Shown piece by piece: positions 34,491 through 41,611 of a DNA stretch of 64,000 nucleotides. Origin of the DNA: an uncultured Acidobacteriia bacterium (GTDB taxonomy: Bacteria; Acidobacteriota; Terriglobia; Bryobacterales; Bryobacteraceae); assembly GCA_903828455.1 (NCBI GenBank), contig CAIKMJ010000066.1:37324-101323 (forward strand), given 5' to 3'. A program made the position numbers and the translations under genes. The notes beneath the pieces were generated by a model that did not search any database, was not told the DNA's origin, and was given only the letters and a program-made list of their open reading frames with translations. Positions within the stretch are counted from its first letter, which is position 1. Each line of letters begins with the position of its first letter.

Positions 34491-34880
34491 TCAGCCTAAC
34501 GACGGCTCCCCCGGCTTCCGCAACGCCCTCCGCTTCGCATTGTGCGCTTCCCTGCGGCGCTCGTATTCGGCAGACACGGCACCACGCTCACTGTTGTTCC
34601 GAGCCCTCCTACCGAACATCATCTTCGCCAGCCTCTCTTTCTCTTTCCGTGCGCGTTCACCTTGCGCATGAGCTACGGCTTCTTCTGCTTCCCGCACACG
34701 CATATCGGTCGAGTTCAGAAGAGCAACCCGCCTGCCGAACCTGCGCCAGATTTTCGGGTCTACACCTGCATAGCGCGGATTCTTCTCGATGTTCTTGGGC
34801 GGGGTCTGGTTCCTCCATAACCCGTCATGTCGCGTCTTTTGGGGCGCGCTCTGTGCTGGTGGCTGGCTCGGCTTGCTCAT
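34491..34880 (-). CDS. Basic plasmid-type hypothetical protein
   Basis: 129 residues, rich in Arg, Lys and Ala with a long predicted helix (EAEEAVAHAQGERARKEKE). The N-terminal 30 residues are Pro/Gln-rich and disordered; IWRRFGRRVALLN looks like a short amphipathic helix. It lies 67 bp upstream of the gene at 33563 on the same strand, so the two are probably co-transcribed. No family recognised. Confidence 0.55.
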   Translation of the reverse strand: MSKPSQPPAQSAPQKTRHDGLWRNQTPPKNIEKNPRYAGVDPKIWRRFGRRVALLNSTDMRVREAEEAVAHAQGERARKEKERLAKMMFGRRARNNSERGAVSAEYERRREAHNAKRRALRKPGEPSLG

Positions 34881-35065
34881 GGGTCCGAGCTCTTACAGAT
34901 CGGCGAGGTTTTCGTCAAGGGTTCTACGCACCCGCATGGCTACTACAACTCTCCGTACCCGCTGCACAATTTGCTCCAAAAGTCGCCCAATATGGTGCTG
35001 CTAATCTCCGCGCCGCCGCTGCAAAATCGACACATGGCCAAGGCCATCAAAGGAGAAAAAGTCAT

Positions 35066-35215
35066 ATGAATTGGTTCGAAGCCCTTTTTAGCGGACAGAG
35101 CGACGCGGCAAAAGGTCATGGGCCGCAGAACGCCACGGGGTGGAACTCAGCGGCACGGGAAGCTTACGACGCTGAATACCACCGCCAGCAGCAGAAGCAG
35201 AACAACGGCTGGTAG
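35066..35215 (+). CDS. 49-residue polar small protein
   Basis: Starts at ATG 35066 with AAGGAG nine bases upstream. It begins MNWFEALFSG and ends with a Gln/Asn-rich tail (RQQQKQNNGW). A strong GC hairpin follows eight bases after the stop. The strong ribosome site and hairpin support a real small gene; function unknown. Confidence 0.55.
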   Translation: MNWFEALFSGQSDAAKGHGPQNATGWNSAAREAYDAEYHRQQQKQNNGW

Positions 35216-35222
35216 TCAGAAC

Positions 35223-35251
35223 GCCCCGCCGGGCGATTCGCCCGGCGGGGC
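35223..35251 (+). terminator. Perfect 13-bp GC hairpin after the 49-residue gene
   Basis: GCCCCGCCGGGCG pairs perfectly with CGCCCGGCGGGGC across a three-base ATT loop. There is no T run after it, so it may be a terminator needing a factor, or an mRNA-stabilising hairpin. Confidence 0.65.
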
Positions 35252-35457
35252 ACTCAAAGCAAGGGACTCTTATGAAGCATTGCCATCACATTGGTTTCCG
35301 AGACCCCATAACGATGGAGACCCCGGAAGTGCCTAAATGGCCTTCGGCCGAAAAACATCATGCGGAAGATTCTGTAAGAGTCCTCTGCGATCTCAAGATA
35401 AGCACATTAGCCACTTAAGCCCAGAGGGATGGGCGGATTGAAAAGAGGAGTAACGCT

Positions 35458-35859
35458 ATGAAGAACGCACCAAAATATCTAGCTGTAGTCGCGCTCGCCT
35501 TGACCGCGTTGTCGGGAAGTGCTGTCGGCGGCGCATCGGGACCGGGAGTCGGACAAGCGAATGGAAATTACACGGCAATTCCAACACCCGTCGGATTAGT
35601 AGTCTTGAATCTCTCGGGTGGCATCTATTACTGTCCCTCAAACAGCACCGGGGGCGGAGCACATCCGACGGGTTCTTGCTCGACTATCGGACACCTGCCC
35701 GCAGGCATGATCCCCGGTTCCTACTGGATCTTCGTCAGCAGCGGCAACAGCCCGGCTTACGTCACCCTGTACAACACAATTCACGGAGACGTCATGCTCT
35801 GTAGCGTGACGAGTTCCGGCGGGTCTTGTGCGATACAAGGGACCATTGCCCCTCAATAG
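35458..35859 (+). CDS. Small secreted protein with signal peptide
   Basis: 133 residues, ATG preceded by AAGAGGAG. Residues 1-22 form a signal peptide (LAVVALALTALSG then SAVGGAS). The mature part is beta-rich and Gly/Ser/Thr-rich with four cysteines (YYCP, GSCST, MLCSV, GSCAI) that could form two disulphides. It is followed by a convincing hairpin terminator. No family recognised; an exported accessory or surface protein of the element. Confidence 0.65.
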   Translation: MKNAPKYLAVVALALTALSGSAVGGASGPGVGQANGNYTAIPTPVGLVVLNLSGGIYYCPSNSTGGGAHPTGSCSTIGHLPAGMIPGSYWIFVSSGNSPAYVTLYNTIHGDVMLCSVTSSGGSCAIQGTIAPQ

Positions 35860-35880
35860 AAATCTACTGCGCGGCAAGTT

Positions 35881-35909
35881 GAGGGCGACGGTTCAAAACC
35901 GTCGCCCTC
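35881..35909 (+). terminator. Intrinsic-terminator-like hairpin
   Basis: GAGGGCGACGGTT and AACCGTCGCCCTC pair perfectly over 13 bp around a three-base CAA loop, followed by CTTAATT. It starts 22 bases after the stop of the secreted protein gene. It may also end transcripts from the RHH gene on the other strand. Confidence 0.75.
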
Positions 35910-36066
35910 CTTAATTCAGCAACACTGCGGGAGGTACCGGTCACCGCCGTGGTTTTGAGCGTGCCGCCCCGGCCCGGAGCCCCTTTTGGATTCGCAGGGT
36001 GACAAGCGTGCCTCTCTGTGCGCCAGCGGCCAAATTTCTTGGCTGCTATAGGCTGAATTCAGTTCA

Positions 36067-36402
36067 TTACTCTCGATTTGACCGCCCTGCTCTGTCAAGC
36101 GCGTCGAGAGCCAGTTCCAACATGCCACCAAGCGGCACGTTGCGTTCATCCGCCATCCGGTAGAAACGCTCGATCGTCTCTTTCGTCGCTTTGACATTGA
36201 GTTGCTGATTCCGGCCCGTTCGATGCACGCGCCTCTTTCGCCGCGGCTCCCTTACATTTCGCGACGCTTGGCGACTCGGGAAATTGTTATCCTCGGCGAT
36301 CTTCTCAATGGCCTCGTTCGCCACCGGCTTCTCCCGGCGTTGCTTAGGCTCGAACACCGGAGGTTCCACTAGTGCCGCAAACACATTCACGCGTTCTGTC
36401 AT
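36067..36402 (-). CDS. RHH-type partition partner protein (ParG/ParB-like)
   Basis: 111 residues. The basic N-terminal ~60 residues appear disordered, and the C-terminal ~45 form a ribbon-helix-helix (NQQLNVKATKETIERFYRMADE, then a helix LGGMLELALDALD). A flexible basic tail plus RHH is the build of ParG-type centromere-binding proteins. The start overlaps parA by four bases. It should bind the centromere and repress the par promoter; the repeat-rich region 37144-37263 is the obvious candidate site. Confidence 0.75.
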   Translation of the reverse strand: MTERVNVFAALVEPPVFEPKQRREKPVANEAIEKIAEDNNFPSRQASRNVREPRRKRRVHRTGRNQQLNVKATKETIERFYRMADERNVPLGGMLELALDALDRAGRSNRE

Positions 36403-37109
36403 GCTGCACCTGCAATAACGTCGGTGGCATCATCTTTCCTGCCGCCCTGCTCCGCCATGATCCGCTCGATGATCTCCTGCGCAAACTCTCCAACGTTGAG
36501 CTTCGCCTTATCGAGATTTGGCACGGCCTGTGAATTGAGCCCGTCCAGCGTTTGCTGGAACGAAAAGACTGCCTTAAACGCGTCGCGTTCGTTCAGCTCG
36601 GTGCGCAACACCGGGATACCGGCATCGACCAGCCCCTTTTGGATATGCGCAAGACCTCGCGTTCGGATCATTGGGTTCGTGCGGGTGAGCAGCACGCTGA
36701 AGGGTTTCGGCACGCGGGTCATCTTCTCACTCTGACGAATCACGCGCACCGCCCTGCTCGCGGCCTTCGCATCTTCATGCGATCCCTGCATCGGGACGAT
36801 AACGAGGTCCGCCTGTGAGATCGCGTAAAGTACGATCTTCGAAGCCGTACCTTCGAGGTCCACGATCACGAAGGGCGTGTTCGCGGCAGCTTCCTCGATA
36901 CGCCCAATGATCGTCTCTTCCTCGACATCGGAAATCACGGTCAGGCGAGGCGGCGCATTGCCGCCAGCCGCCCAATCCTTGATCGGATTATTGGGATCCG
37001 CGTCAATGATCGTGACATCGTAAAGCTTCGCAAGGAAGGTGGCCAGGAGCAAAGCCGAGGTGCTCTTGCCGGTGCCGCCTTTGGGCGAGACGAAAGGGAT
37101 GATCGGCAT
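36399..37109 (-). CDS. parA: ParA-family plasmid partition ATPase
   Basis: 236 residues from ATG 37109 (GGAG seven bases upstream; the preceding TTG is not needed). The deviant Walker A KGGTGKS starts at residue ~10, IIDADPN provides the A' Asp, and VIVDLEGTAS is Walker B. It lacks an N-terminal HTH, so it is a type Ib/small ParA that relies on its partner for DNA binding. ATP-driven movement of plasmid copies is the expected role. It is followed directly by the RHH partner and preceded by a repeat-rich region and repA. Confidence 0.9.
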   Translation of the reverse strand: MPIIPFVSPKGGTGKSTSALLLATFLAKLYDVTIIDADPNNPIKDWAAGGNAPPRLTVISDVEEETIIGRIEEAAANTPFVIVDLEGTASKIVLYAISQADLVIVPMQGSHEDAKAASRAVRVIRQSEKMTRVPKPFSVLLTRTNPMIRTRGLAHIQKGLVDAGIPVLRTELNERDAFKAVFSFQQTLDGLNSQAVPNLDKAKLNVGEFAQEIIERIMAEQGGRKDDATDVIAGAA

Positions 37110-37143
37110 CAAGGAACTCCGACAGGATGGCAGGTAGGTAGCC

Positions 37144-37263
37144 GGATAGTAGCAGAAGGCTATCCGAATTCAAGTGGATATCAATGGGCTACCAGATAGC
37201 CTTCAGATACGTGATCGGTAGCCACACGATAGCCGATAGCTTTCTGGTATCTGTCCGATATCC
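37144..37263. repeat. Candidate centromere: clustered GATAGCC-like repeats
   Basis: Within 120 bases upstream of parA, variants of GATAGCC/GGCTATC occur in both orientations: GGATAGT (37144), GGCTATCC (37158), GGATATC (37177), GGGCTACC (37186), AGATAGCC (37194), GGTAGCC (37218), CGATAGCCGATAGC (37228), GGTATC (37246) and CGATATCC (37257). This is typical of parS/parH sites bound by RHH proteins and may double as the par operator. Confidence 0.6.
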
Positions 37264-37434
37264 AATGTCTGATGCTTTTTCGGCGCATTTCGCGGGTGGC
37301 GTGCGTCTCAGAATCCTCGCTACGGTCGAAAATCCGTCCGTCCAGCGCCGTTTTGACCTAGTCAGCCAGGGTGCCAGCGCAGGGCAGGGCCCGACGCTTC
37401 CACGGGGACTTCTACAGTGAGCCGGACAGGGGCC

Positions 37435-38514
37435 TCAGGCATCCCACGCAGTCTCTTTCGCGCGCTGAATCGGCGCTCGTTTGTTTCGGCTGCGACAGAA
37501 TCCGACGAAGGCCGCCTCGACGTTCGCCAACTTCGGTTTGCCGGAGATCGCCCAGAATTCGCGCCATTCGCTTTCCAGCGCATGGATGTCGTAGCCCGGC
37601 GCGGCTGCGCGGGCTTGCTCATAGGCGTACGTGGACAAGGGCGGGAGCGTTTCCTCGGAAGAGGGCAGGGGGGCGTCCTCCCACCAGCTCTCGCGATTGT
37701 AAAACGTCACCTGATCGCTCTCGTCGTTGTATGTCACACGGTAATCGGGAAGGTGATCGTGCTTCGCGATGTTCTTAACCATGGCCCGAAACCGGCGCAC
37801 CAGCCCGCGTGAGCCGGACTTCTTGAAGAGAAGTTCCAGCGAGATTTGCCACGTACGCTGCCGGCCGCAATGTTTGCGCGCCAGTTCGTACACGCGCCGC
37901 TCCAGCGGCTTTCCCAGCCGGAAATAGTCTGGATGCAGCGTCAAGACCTCTTGACTGCGGATCGCGTTAAACACCCACTCGGAGAGCTTGATCTCAACCC
38001 AGAGCAGGCGGCCGTCTAGCCCATTTTTACGCCGGACTGAGGCCGCGTCGATAAGCCCAAAGCTGTCTCGCTGTTCCTCGTCTCCCGTACGAATATTGGT
38101 CGTGATCCGCGTTCCCGCCAGCCGGTCGATCGCTTCACAGAGGGCGTCGTAATCCTTCCCAGAGGTGCCGCGATTCGTAAAGACGAGCAGTTCGTAACTC
38201 GTGATGCGCAGCCGCGGCCCGACAGGTTCACCGCGCTTCATTTTCTCCATGAGTTGGGAAATCGCGTAGATCAGAACGTCCTTGTCGTAAATGGTGGCTA
38301 ATCCCTTGACGCTCGGGATGATCTGCAGCCAATTGCCGTTATGCTCGTACCTTCGAATCGCCGTGTCAGGATTCTTTGACAGTGAATAGAAAGGATGCTC
38401 CATCTGGGGGATGAGATCTTTGAGTACAGCGTCCGCCACGTCGCACACGAACAGGTCGCCATTGACGTGCTTCGCCGGCAGAAGTTGGTTGTTGGTCTTT
38501 GGAGCCTTCGCCAT
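37435..38514 (-). CDS. repA: Plasmid replication initiator RepA (RPA family)
   Basis: 359 residues. It resembles the replication initiator protein A family of alphaproteobacterial-type plasmids (FYSLSKNPDTAIRRYEHN, LATIYDKDVLIYAISQL, SYELLVFTNRGTSGKDYDAL, SFGLIDAASV). Two winged-helix domains are expected. The only usable ATG is 38514, as a stop lies seven codons upstream. Seven iterons begin seven bases before the start codon, so RepA binding would also block its own translation start region and promoter. This is the strongest evidence that the element is, or derives from, a plasmid. Confidence 0.9.
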   Translation of the reverse strand: MAKAPKTNNQLLPAKHVNGDLFVCDVADAVLKDLIPQMEHPFYSLSKNPDTAIRRYEHNGNWLQIIPSVKGLATIYDKDVLIYAISQLMEKMKRGEPVGPRLRITSYELLVFTNRGTSGKDYDALCEAIDRLAGTRITTNIRTGDEEQRDSFGLIDAASVRRKNGLDGRLLWVEIKLSEWVFNAIRSQEVLTLHPDYFRLGKPLERRVYELARKHCGRQRTWQISLELLFKKSGSRGLVRRFRAMVKNIAKHDHLPDYRVTYNDESDQVTFYNRESWWEDAPLPSSEETLPPLSTYAYEQARAAAPGYDIHALESEWREFWAISGKPKLANVEAAFVGFCRSRNKRAPIQRAKETAWDA

Positions 38515-38520
38515 CCGAGA

Positions 38521-38692
38521 TTCGGGGTTTCAGGTACGGAAGCTGCATCTTTCGGGGTTTCAGGTCCGCTGTCAAGAGATTCGGGGTTTCGGGTACGCGG
38601 GTATGCATTCGGGGTTTCAGGTACGAAGAATCGGGTTTTCAGGTACATCTACTTCGGGGTTTCAGGTGCGGAAATTCGGGGTTTCAGGTACA
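38521..38692. repeat. Seven replication iterons (oriV)
   Basis: Seven copies of an 18-bp repeat, consensus TTCGGGGTTTCAGGTACG, start at 38521, 38551, 38580, 38608, 38630, 38653 and 38675. The first four are spaced 28-30 bp and the last three 22-23 bp. Copies 1 and 4 are identical; the others differ by one to three bases. They lie directly upstream of repA, as expected for a RepA-controlled origin. Confidence 0.92.
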
Positions 38693-38747
38693 AAGCCCAA
38701 GAATTCCTCGAACGAAACCAAGGACATGGCCGTTGTTTTCACAGGCG

Positions 38748-38783
38748 TAACACCCTTAACACGTGTCTAACACCTATTAACAC
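38748..38783. repeat. Four TAACAC repeats at one-helical-turn spacing
   Basis: TAACAC occurs at 38748, 38757, 38768 and 38778 (steps 9, 11 and 10 bp), about 55 bases beyond the last iteron. The stretch is less GC-rich than its surroundings. It could be the unwinding element of the origin or a host-factor array. Confidence 0.5.
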
Positions 38784-38869
38784 CGGTCCAGCCGATCTTG
38801 AGGCGGGAAGGAACACTCTGCGGAGAGAACATTGGTCAGCAGACGGTCTCTCCGATATTGCTTTTCAGC

Positions 38870-39136
38870 TCAAGAGGAAGGCTTCAGGATTTCTTCAAGT
38901 CGAACGATCAATGAAGAAGCCGGAACCGCCATCGTTCGCGCGATGCTGATAAGCGTCCGGAGGGACGGGCTCTTCTTGCCGCGCTCCAATTGCCCAATAT
39001 AGGTCGGGTGGTATCCGCTTCCTTCAGCCAGTGCTTCCTGCGTCAACCCGCTACGTTTGCGGAACTCACGCAGCACTTCGCCGAAAAGTTCTTCGACGCT
39101 CTTCGGGGCAGCACTTTTCTTGGGCCGTCGTTGCAT
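38870..39136 (-). CDS. XRE-family helix-turn-helix regulator
   Basis: 88 residues from ATG 39136. A canonical HTH_3 domain is present: LREFRKRSGLTQEALAEGSG, HPTYIGQLERGKKSPSL, then RTLISIARTM. It is divergent from a 24-codon ORF and the membrane protein at 39360, so it probably controls that promoter. GCAGTCTAA and GCAGACTAA, 21 bp apart (39139 and 39160), are candidate operator half-sites. Confidence 0.85.
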   Translation of the reverse strand: MQRRPKKSAAPKSVEELFGEVLREFRKRSGLTQEALAEGSGYHPTYIGQLERGKKSPSLRTLISIARTMAVPASSLIVRLEEILKPSS

Positions 39137-39214
39137 CCGCAGTCTAATCCTGCTACGATGCAGACTAAAGTTCCAGAGACTATAGTATTTGTTTCTGGGA
39201 AAGGAGGTCCGCAA

Positions 39215-39289
39215 ATGATCGGCTTCACGGCTCGCTCCGGCGGTGGCGGTGGTGGCGGCGGAGGTGGAACCCCCGTTGCCAGTGCCTGA
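39215..39289 (+). CDS. 24-residue glycine-rich peptide
   Basis: ATG 39215 follows AAAGGAGGT with ideal spacing of six bases, one of the strongest ribosome sites in the window, and TATAGT at 39181 could be its -10. The peptide starts MIGFTARS, has ten consecutive Gly, and ends TPVASA. It is 70 bp upstream of a membrane protein gene and divergent from an XRE regulator. It may be a secreted peptide, a leader peptide or a small toxin; no homologue is recognised. Confidence 0.45.
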   Translation: MIGFTARSGGGGGGGGGGTPVASA

Positions 39290-39359
39290 ACAGTAAACCT
39301 CATCAACCGGGAGCCAGTTCCGTCGACAAACTGGCTCCTTCTCCCACCCCGTTGTATGA

Positions 39360-40196
39360 ATGCCATTCTCGCTGGAATCTCTCGCCGCAGCGGCGACAAT
39401 CTTCGGCGCTATTGTCAGCGGCGTATCCCTCCTCCAGAGCAATCAGTTCATCGCCCTCGCCGGTGGTGTCACCCTCGCTATCGGGCTCTTCTTGGCGATC
39501 TCGGCGCTGCGCGCCCGCAAGTCCCTTCAGGCGGAACTGGTCACTGTTGAAGGGCACAGCATCGATTCCTTAAGCGCCGCCAATCTTCGCCGCGTCGTCA
39601 ATCGCACGTTGCGCATTCAGGAAGCGGTCCACGCAGCGCGCGTCGAAGGACGCGACCTCGTCATTTCGTGGGTCTATTCCGGCAGTTGTTCGGCCCGGCT
39701 TGAAACCGGCTTCACGTTCAGCATTCATTCGGAAGTTGCCGCCGATTCCGCAGCCCTGCAATGCTTCGGCTACGACCTGCGGACCGACCCTCAAAGAAAG
39801 CATCCGATCACGCCAGTTTCCGTCGGCACCATCGGCCTCGCCCGCCGCTTTCACCTGCCGTTCCTGAAGCCGCTCGCACGCGGCGATCCCTTCCATCTCG
39901 AAATCCGCTTCCGTCTTCCCGCCTGCATACTTCCCGGCTTCAACACCTTCACTTCCACTCTCTCCTTCGCGCAAGCCCGTATTCCTCGTTGCGCCGTTCA
40001 CCTGACTTTCGCGGATCAGACACCTGAATGGGTTCGGGTCTACGAAGCTTCCGACCGCGGCGCCGTCATCCTAAAGTCGCTTCCCGGAATCCCCGATGCC
40101 GCCGGCGCATTCCAATGCAATGACGTGATCGAGAAGATCCCCGGACGTTCGATCCGCATCTATGCATTCAATCTGCCGGGCGACCCAAAACTCTGA
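39360..40196 (+). CDS. Membrane-anchored protein, unknown
   Basis: 278 residues. Residues ~8-48 contain two hydrophobic segments (AAAATIFGAIVSGVSLL and FIALAGGVTLAIGLFLAISAL) separated by a short loop. The rest is a soluble domain with no recognised motif (VISWVYSGSC, FGYDLRTDPQ). No clear ribosome site precedes the ATG, so it may be coupled to the upstream peptide gene. Function unknown. Confidence 0.6.
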   Translation: MPFSLESLAAAATIFGAIVSGVSLLQSNQFIALAGGVTLAIGLFLAISALRARKSLQAELVTVEGHSIDSLSAANLRRVVNRTLRIQEAVHAARVEGRDLVISWVYSGSCSARLETGFTFSIHSEVAADSAALQCFGYDLRTDPQRKHPITPVSVGTIGLARRFHLPFLKPLARGDPFHLEIRFRLPACILPGFNTFTSTLSFAQARIPRCAVHLTFADQTPEWVRVYEASDRGAVILKSLPGIPDAAGAFQCNDVIEKIPGRSIRIYAFNLPGDPKL

Positions 40197-40211
40197 TCGA
40201 CAGGCAACCCA

Positions 40212-40427
40212 ATGGACCGATTTACGATATGTGCCGCGTATTGGATCGTCGCCAGCCGCTGGCATGGCGGTCAGGCGAGCAGGGGATATGAAAAACTCTC
40301 CCAGTTGGCGCGCATGGGATATAACCCGGGGCTGGCGTCGTTCGAAAAAGAAAAACACAGCCAAGAACGGCAGGCCGCTGCAGCGCTCCTCGCCCGTCGG
40401 CGCCGCGAAATCAGGCTTGAATGGTGA
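40212..40427 (+). CDS. Small plasmid-type protein with SRWHGGQ motif
   Basis: 71 residues. AAYWIVASRWHGGQASRGYEKLSQLARMGY resembles, in outline only, small proteins common on plasmids and integrative elements that share a ...WHGGQ.SRGY... segment. The C-terminal half is basic and helical. It starts 15 bp after the membrane protein gene. Function unknown. Confidence 0.5.
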   Translation: MDRFTICAAYWIVASRWHGGQASRGYEKLSQLARMGYNPGLASFEKEKHSQERQAAAALLARRRREIRLEW

Positions 40428-40458
40428 AGACAGGTCGCCGGGCACAATAATTGAGGAG

Positions 40459-40980
40459 GTGGCCATCGTCTTCCAGTACGGTTCGAACTGCTCCGACAGC
40501 CAGATGAACTCTCCCGAGCGGCTTTGTGGAGATGCCAGATTCGTCGACATCGCGGAAACCGTCGATGACTTTGAGTTGGCGTTCGATGTCCTTAGCACGC
40601 GCAGGGGATGCGCCGCATCCAATCTCGTGCGAAGGCCAGGCGCGAAAGCCTGGGGGGTCCTCTACGAGATTCCGGATTATTTGATATCGCGCGAAACCGC
40701 CAAGCTCCGCGGGCGAAAATCCTTCGACGCGATCGAGGGCGAGGGCGCGAACTACAAACGCGAGACGATCCAGGTTCGTCGCCCCGGGGGGCAGCCGCTT
40801 CCGGCCCTCACGTACACCGTCATTGACCCGCAACCAAATCTCACCACCGACCTTGCCTACGTCGAACACATCGTTACCGGTTTACGGGAGCGAGGGGTTC
40901 CGGCCAGCTACATCGAAAATGTAAAGGCCATCGCCGCTGCCAACAACCCGGAAATCGCCCATCAGGTCGCCGATTTATGA
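40459..40980 (+). CDS. Gamma-glutamylcyclotransferase-like protein
   Basis: 173 residues from a GTG at 40459. It has the GGCT-fold signature FQYGSNCS near the N-terminus, then a strand ELAFDV, a Gly-containing AWGVLYEIPD turn and a C-terminal helix. GGCT-like enzymes release 5-oxoproline from gamma-glutamyl compounds; the family is diverse. The start is uncertain: the GAGGAGG lies immediately upstream, and a start six bases later would fall on ATC, not ATG. It is the last gene of the block downstream of the XRE regulator. Confidence 0.65.
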   Translation: MAIVFQYGSNCSDSQMNSPERLCGDARFVDIAETVDDFELAFDVLSTRRGCAASNLVRRPGAKAWGVLYEIPDYLISRETAKLRGRKSFDAIEGEGANYKRETIQVRRPGGQPLPALTYTVIDPQPNLTTDLAYVEHIVTGLRERGVPASYIENVKAIAAANNPEIAHQVADL

Positions 40981-41374
40981 ATTCCCTCAAATTCCCCCTC
41001 GGTATCACACCGGTATCACACCACGGGGGTCCATATGGCCTTCTGCCTATGCTTCGGAGACTGAGCGCGCATGAAGAATCAACAACTTGGACCGGATCGA
41101 ACCCACCGGAATCGGACCTTAACCCATTCGATTCCCGTTAGCGCTACCATGTTTTCATAGAGTTACGGGCGTCAAGTGACGACCAGCGACGACGCGCAAT
41201 TCGCCAGATGAGAATGGCGGCATGTTTGGTGCGCTTACAACCCTCAGCAATACCAGTTTTTCTCGGCGCGTTCGCGACCTGCCGCCATTCAGCTTTCCAA
41301 GTAGTTCTCTTCCTTCACGTGCGAGCCACTTAGGCACTGTGCCCTGCTCTCCGCACGGCATATACTGAGATCAG
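40981..41374. other. Intergenic region with short direct repeat and tRNA-end-like sequence
   Basis: About 390 bases with no credible gene. CGGTATCACAC is repeated in tandem near 41001-41022. The tRNA-3'-end-like sequence at 41127-41149 lies within it. The region probably includes the right boundary of the mobile element. Confidence 0.4.
41127..41149 (+). other. tRNA 3'-end-like sequence, candidate attachment core
   Basis: The sequence reads as a T-loop TTCGATT, a T-stem strand CCCGT, an acceptor strand TAGCGCT, A and CCA. The five bases before the loop (ACCCA) do not pair with CCCGT and no tRNA body is upstream. It looks like a duplicated tRNA 3' end, as left by integration of an element in a tRNA gene. 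The integral tRNA would lie left of the window. Confidence 0.4.
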
Positions 41375-41611
41375 ATGCGCGACCAACCTTCTCCCGAAAC
41401 CCTTGCTTTTGTTGCAGAAGCAAATGCGTGCATTGCGGCTGCACAGGCCGCCTCCCTCGCGGCCGGAGTTCCGATTGTCTATAAGGACCGGGAAGGACGG
41501 TACGTCGAAGAGTATCCCGACGGCCGGGTCTTTGAGATCCGTTTTCGTCCGGAAGAAACGGGTGATCGTCACGTCGAGATCATTCGCGAACTGGCCGGAT
41601 CGGTCCGCTGA
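41375..41611 (+). CDS. Putative antitoxin paired with zeta-type toxin
   Basis: 78 residues. The N-terminal half is helical (PETLAFVAEANACIAAAQAASLAAG) and the C-terminal half beta-rich with REGRYVEEYPDGRVFEIR, a pattern I associate with small partners of zeta-toxin-family ATPases. The stop codon TGA overlaps a CTG that is the best start for the next gene. It probably neutralises the downstream kinase. Another possibility is that it is only a small conserved partner of unknown role. Confidence 0.65.
   Translation: MRDQPSPETLAFVAEANACIAAAQAASLAAGVPIVYKDREGRYVEEYPDGRVFEIRFRPEETGDRHVEIIRELAGSVR

Noticed and set aside
35264..35383. Distant inverted repeat GGACTCTTA/TAAGAGTCC as an RNA gene
   Set aside because: The arms are only 9 bp and about 100 bases apart with no promoter or conserved fold seen; insufficient to call an RNA.
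38298..38648. Protein with repeated VPETPN units read through the iterons
   Set aside because: The repeats follow from the DNA iterons themselves; the frame overlaps repA and has no separate ribosome site.
38521..38692. CRISPR-like regular repeats
   Set aside because: Repeats are only 18 bp with spacers of 4-12 bp, sit directly before a repA gene and have no cas genes nearby; they fit iterons.
41040..41150. Complete tRNA gene
   Set aside because: Only the 3' end is tRNA-like; the T-stem does not pair and no D-arm or anticodon arm is found upstream.
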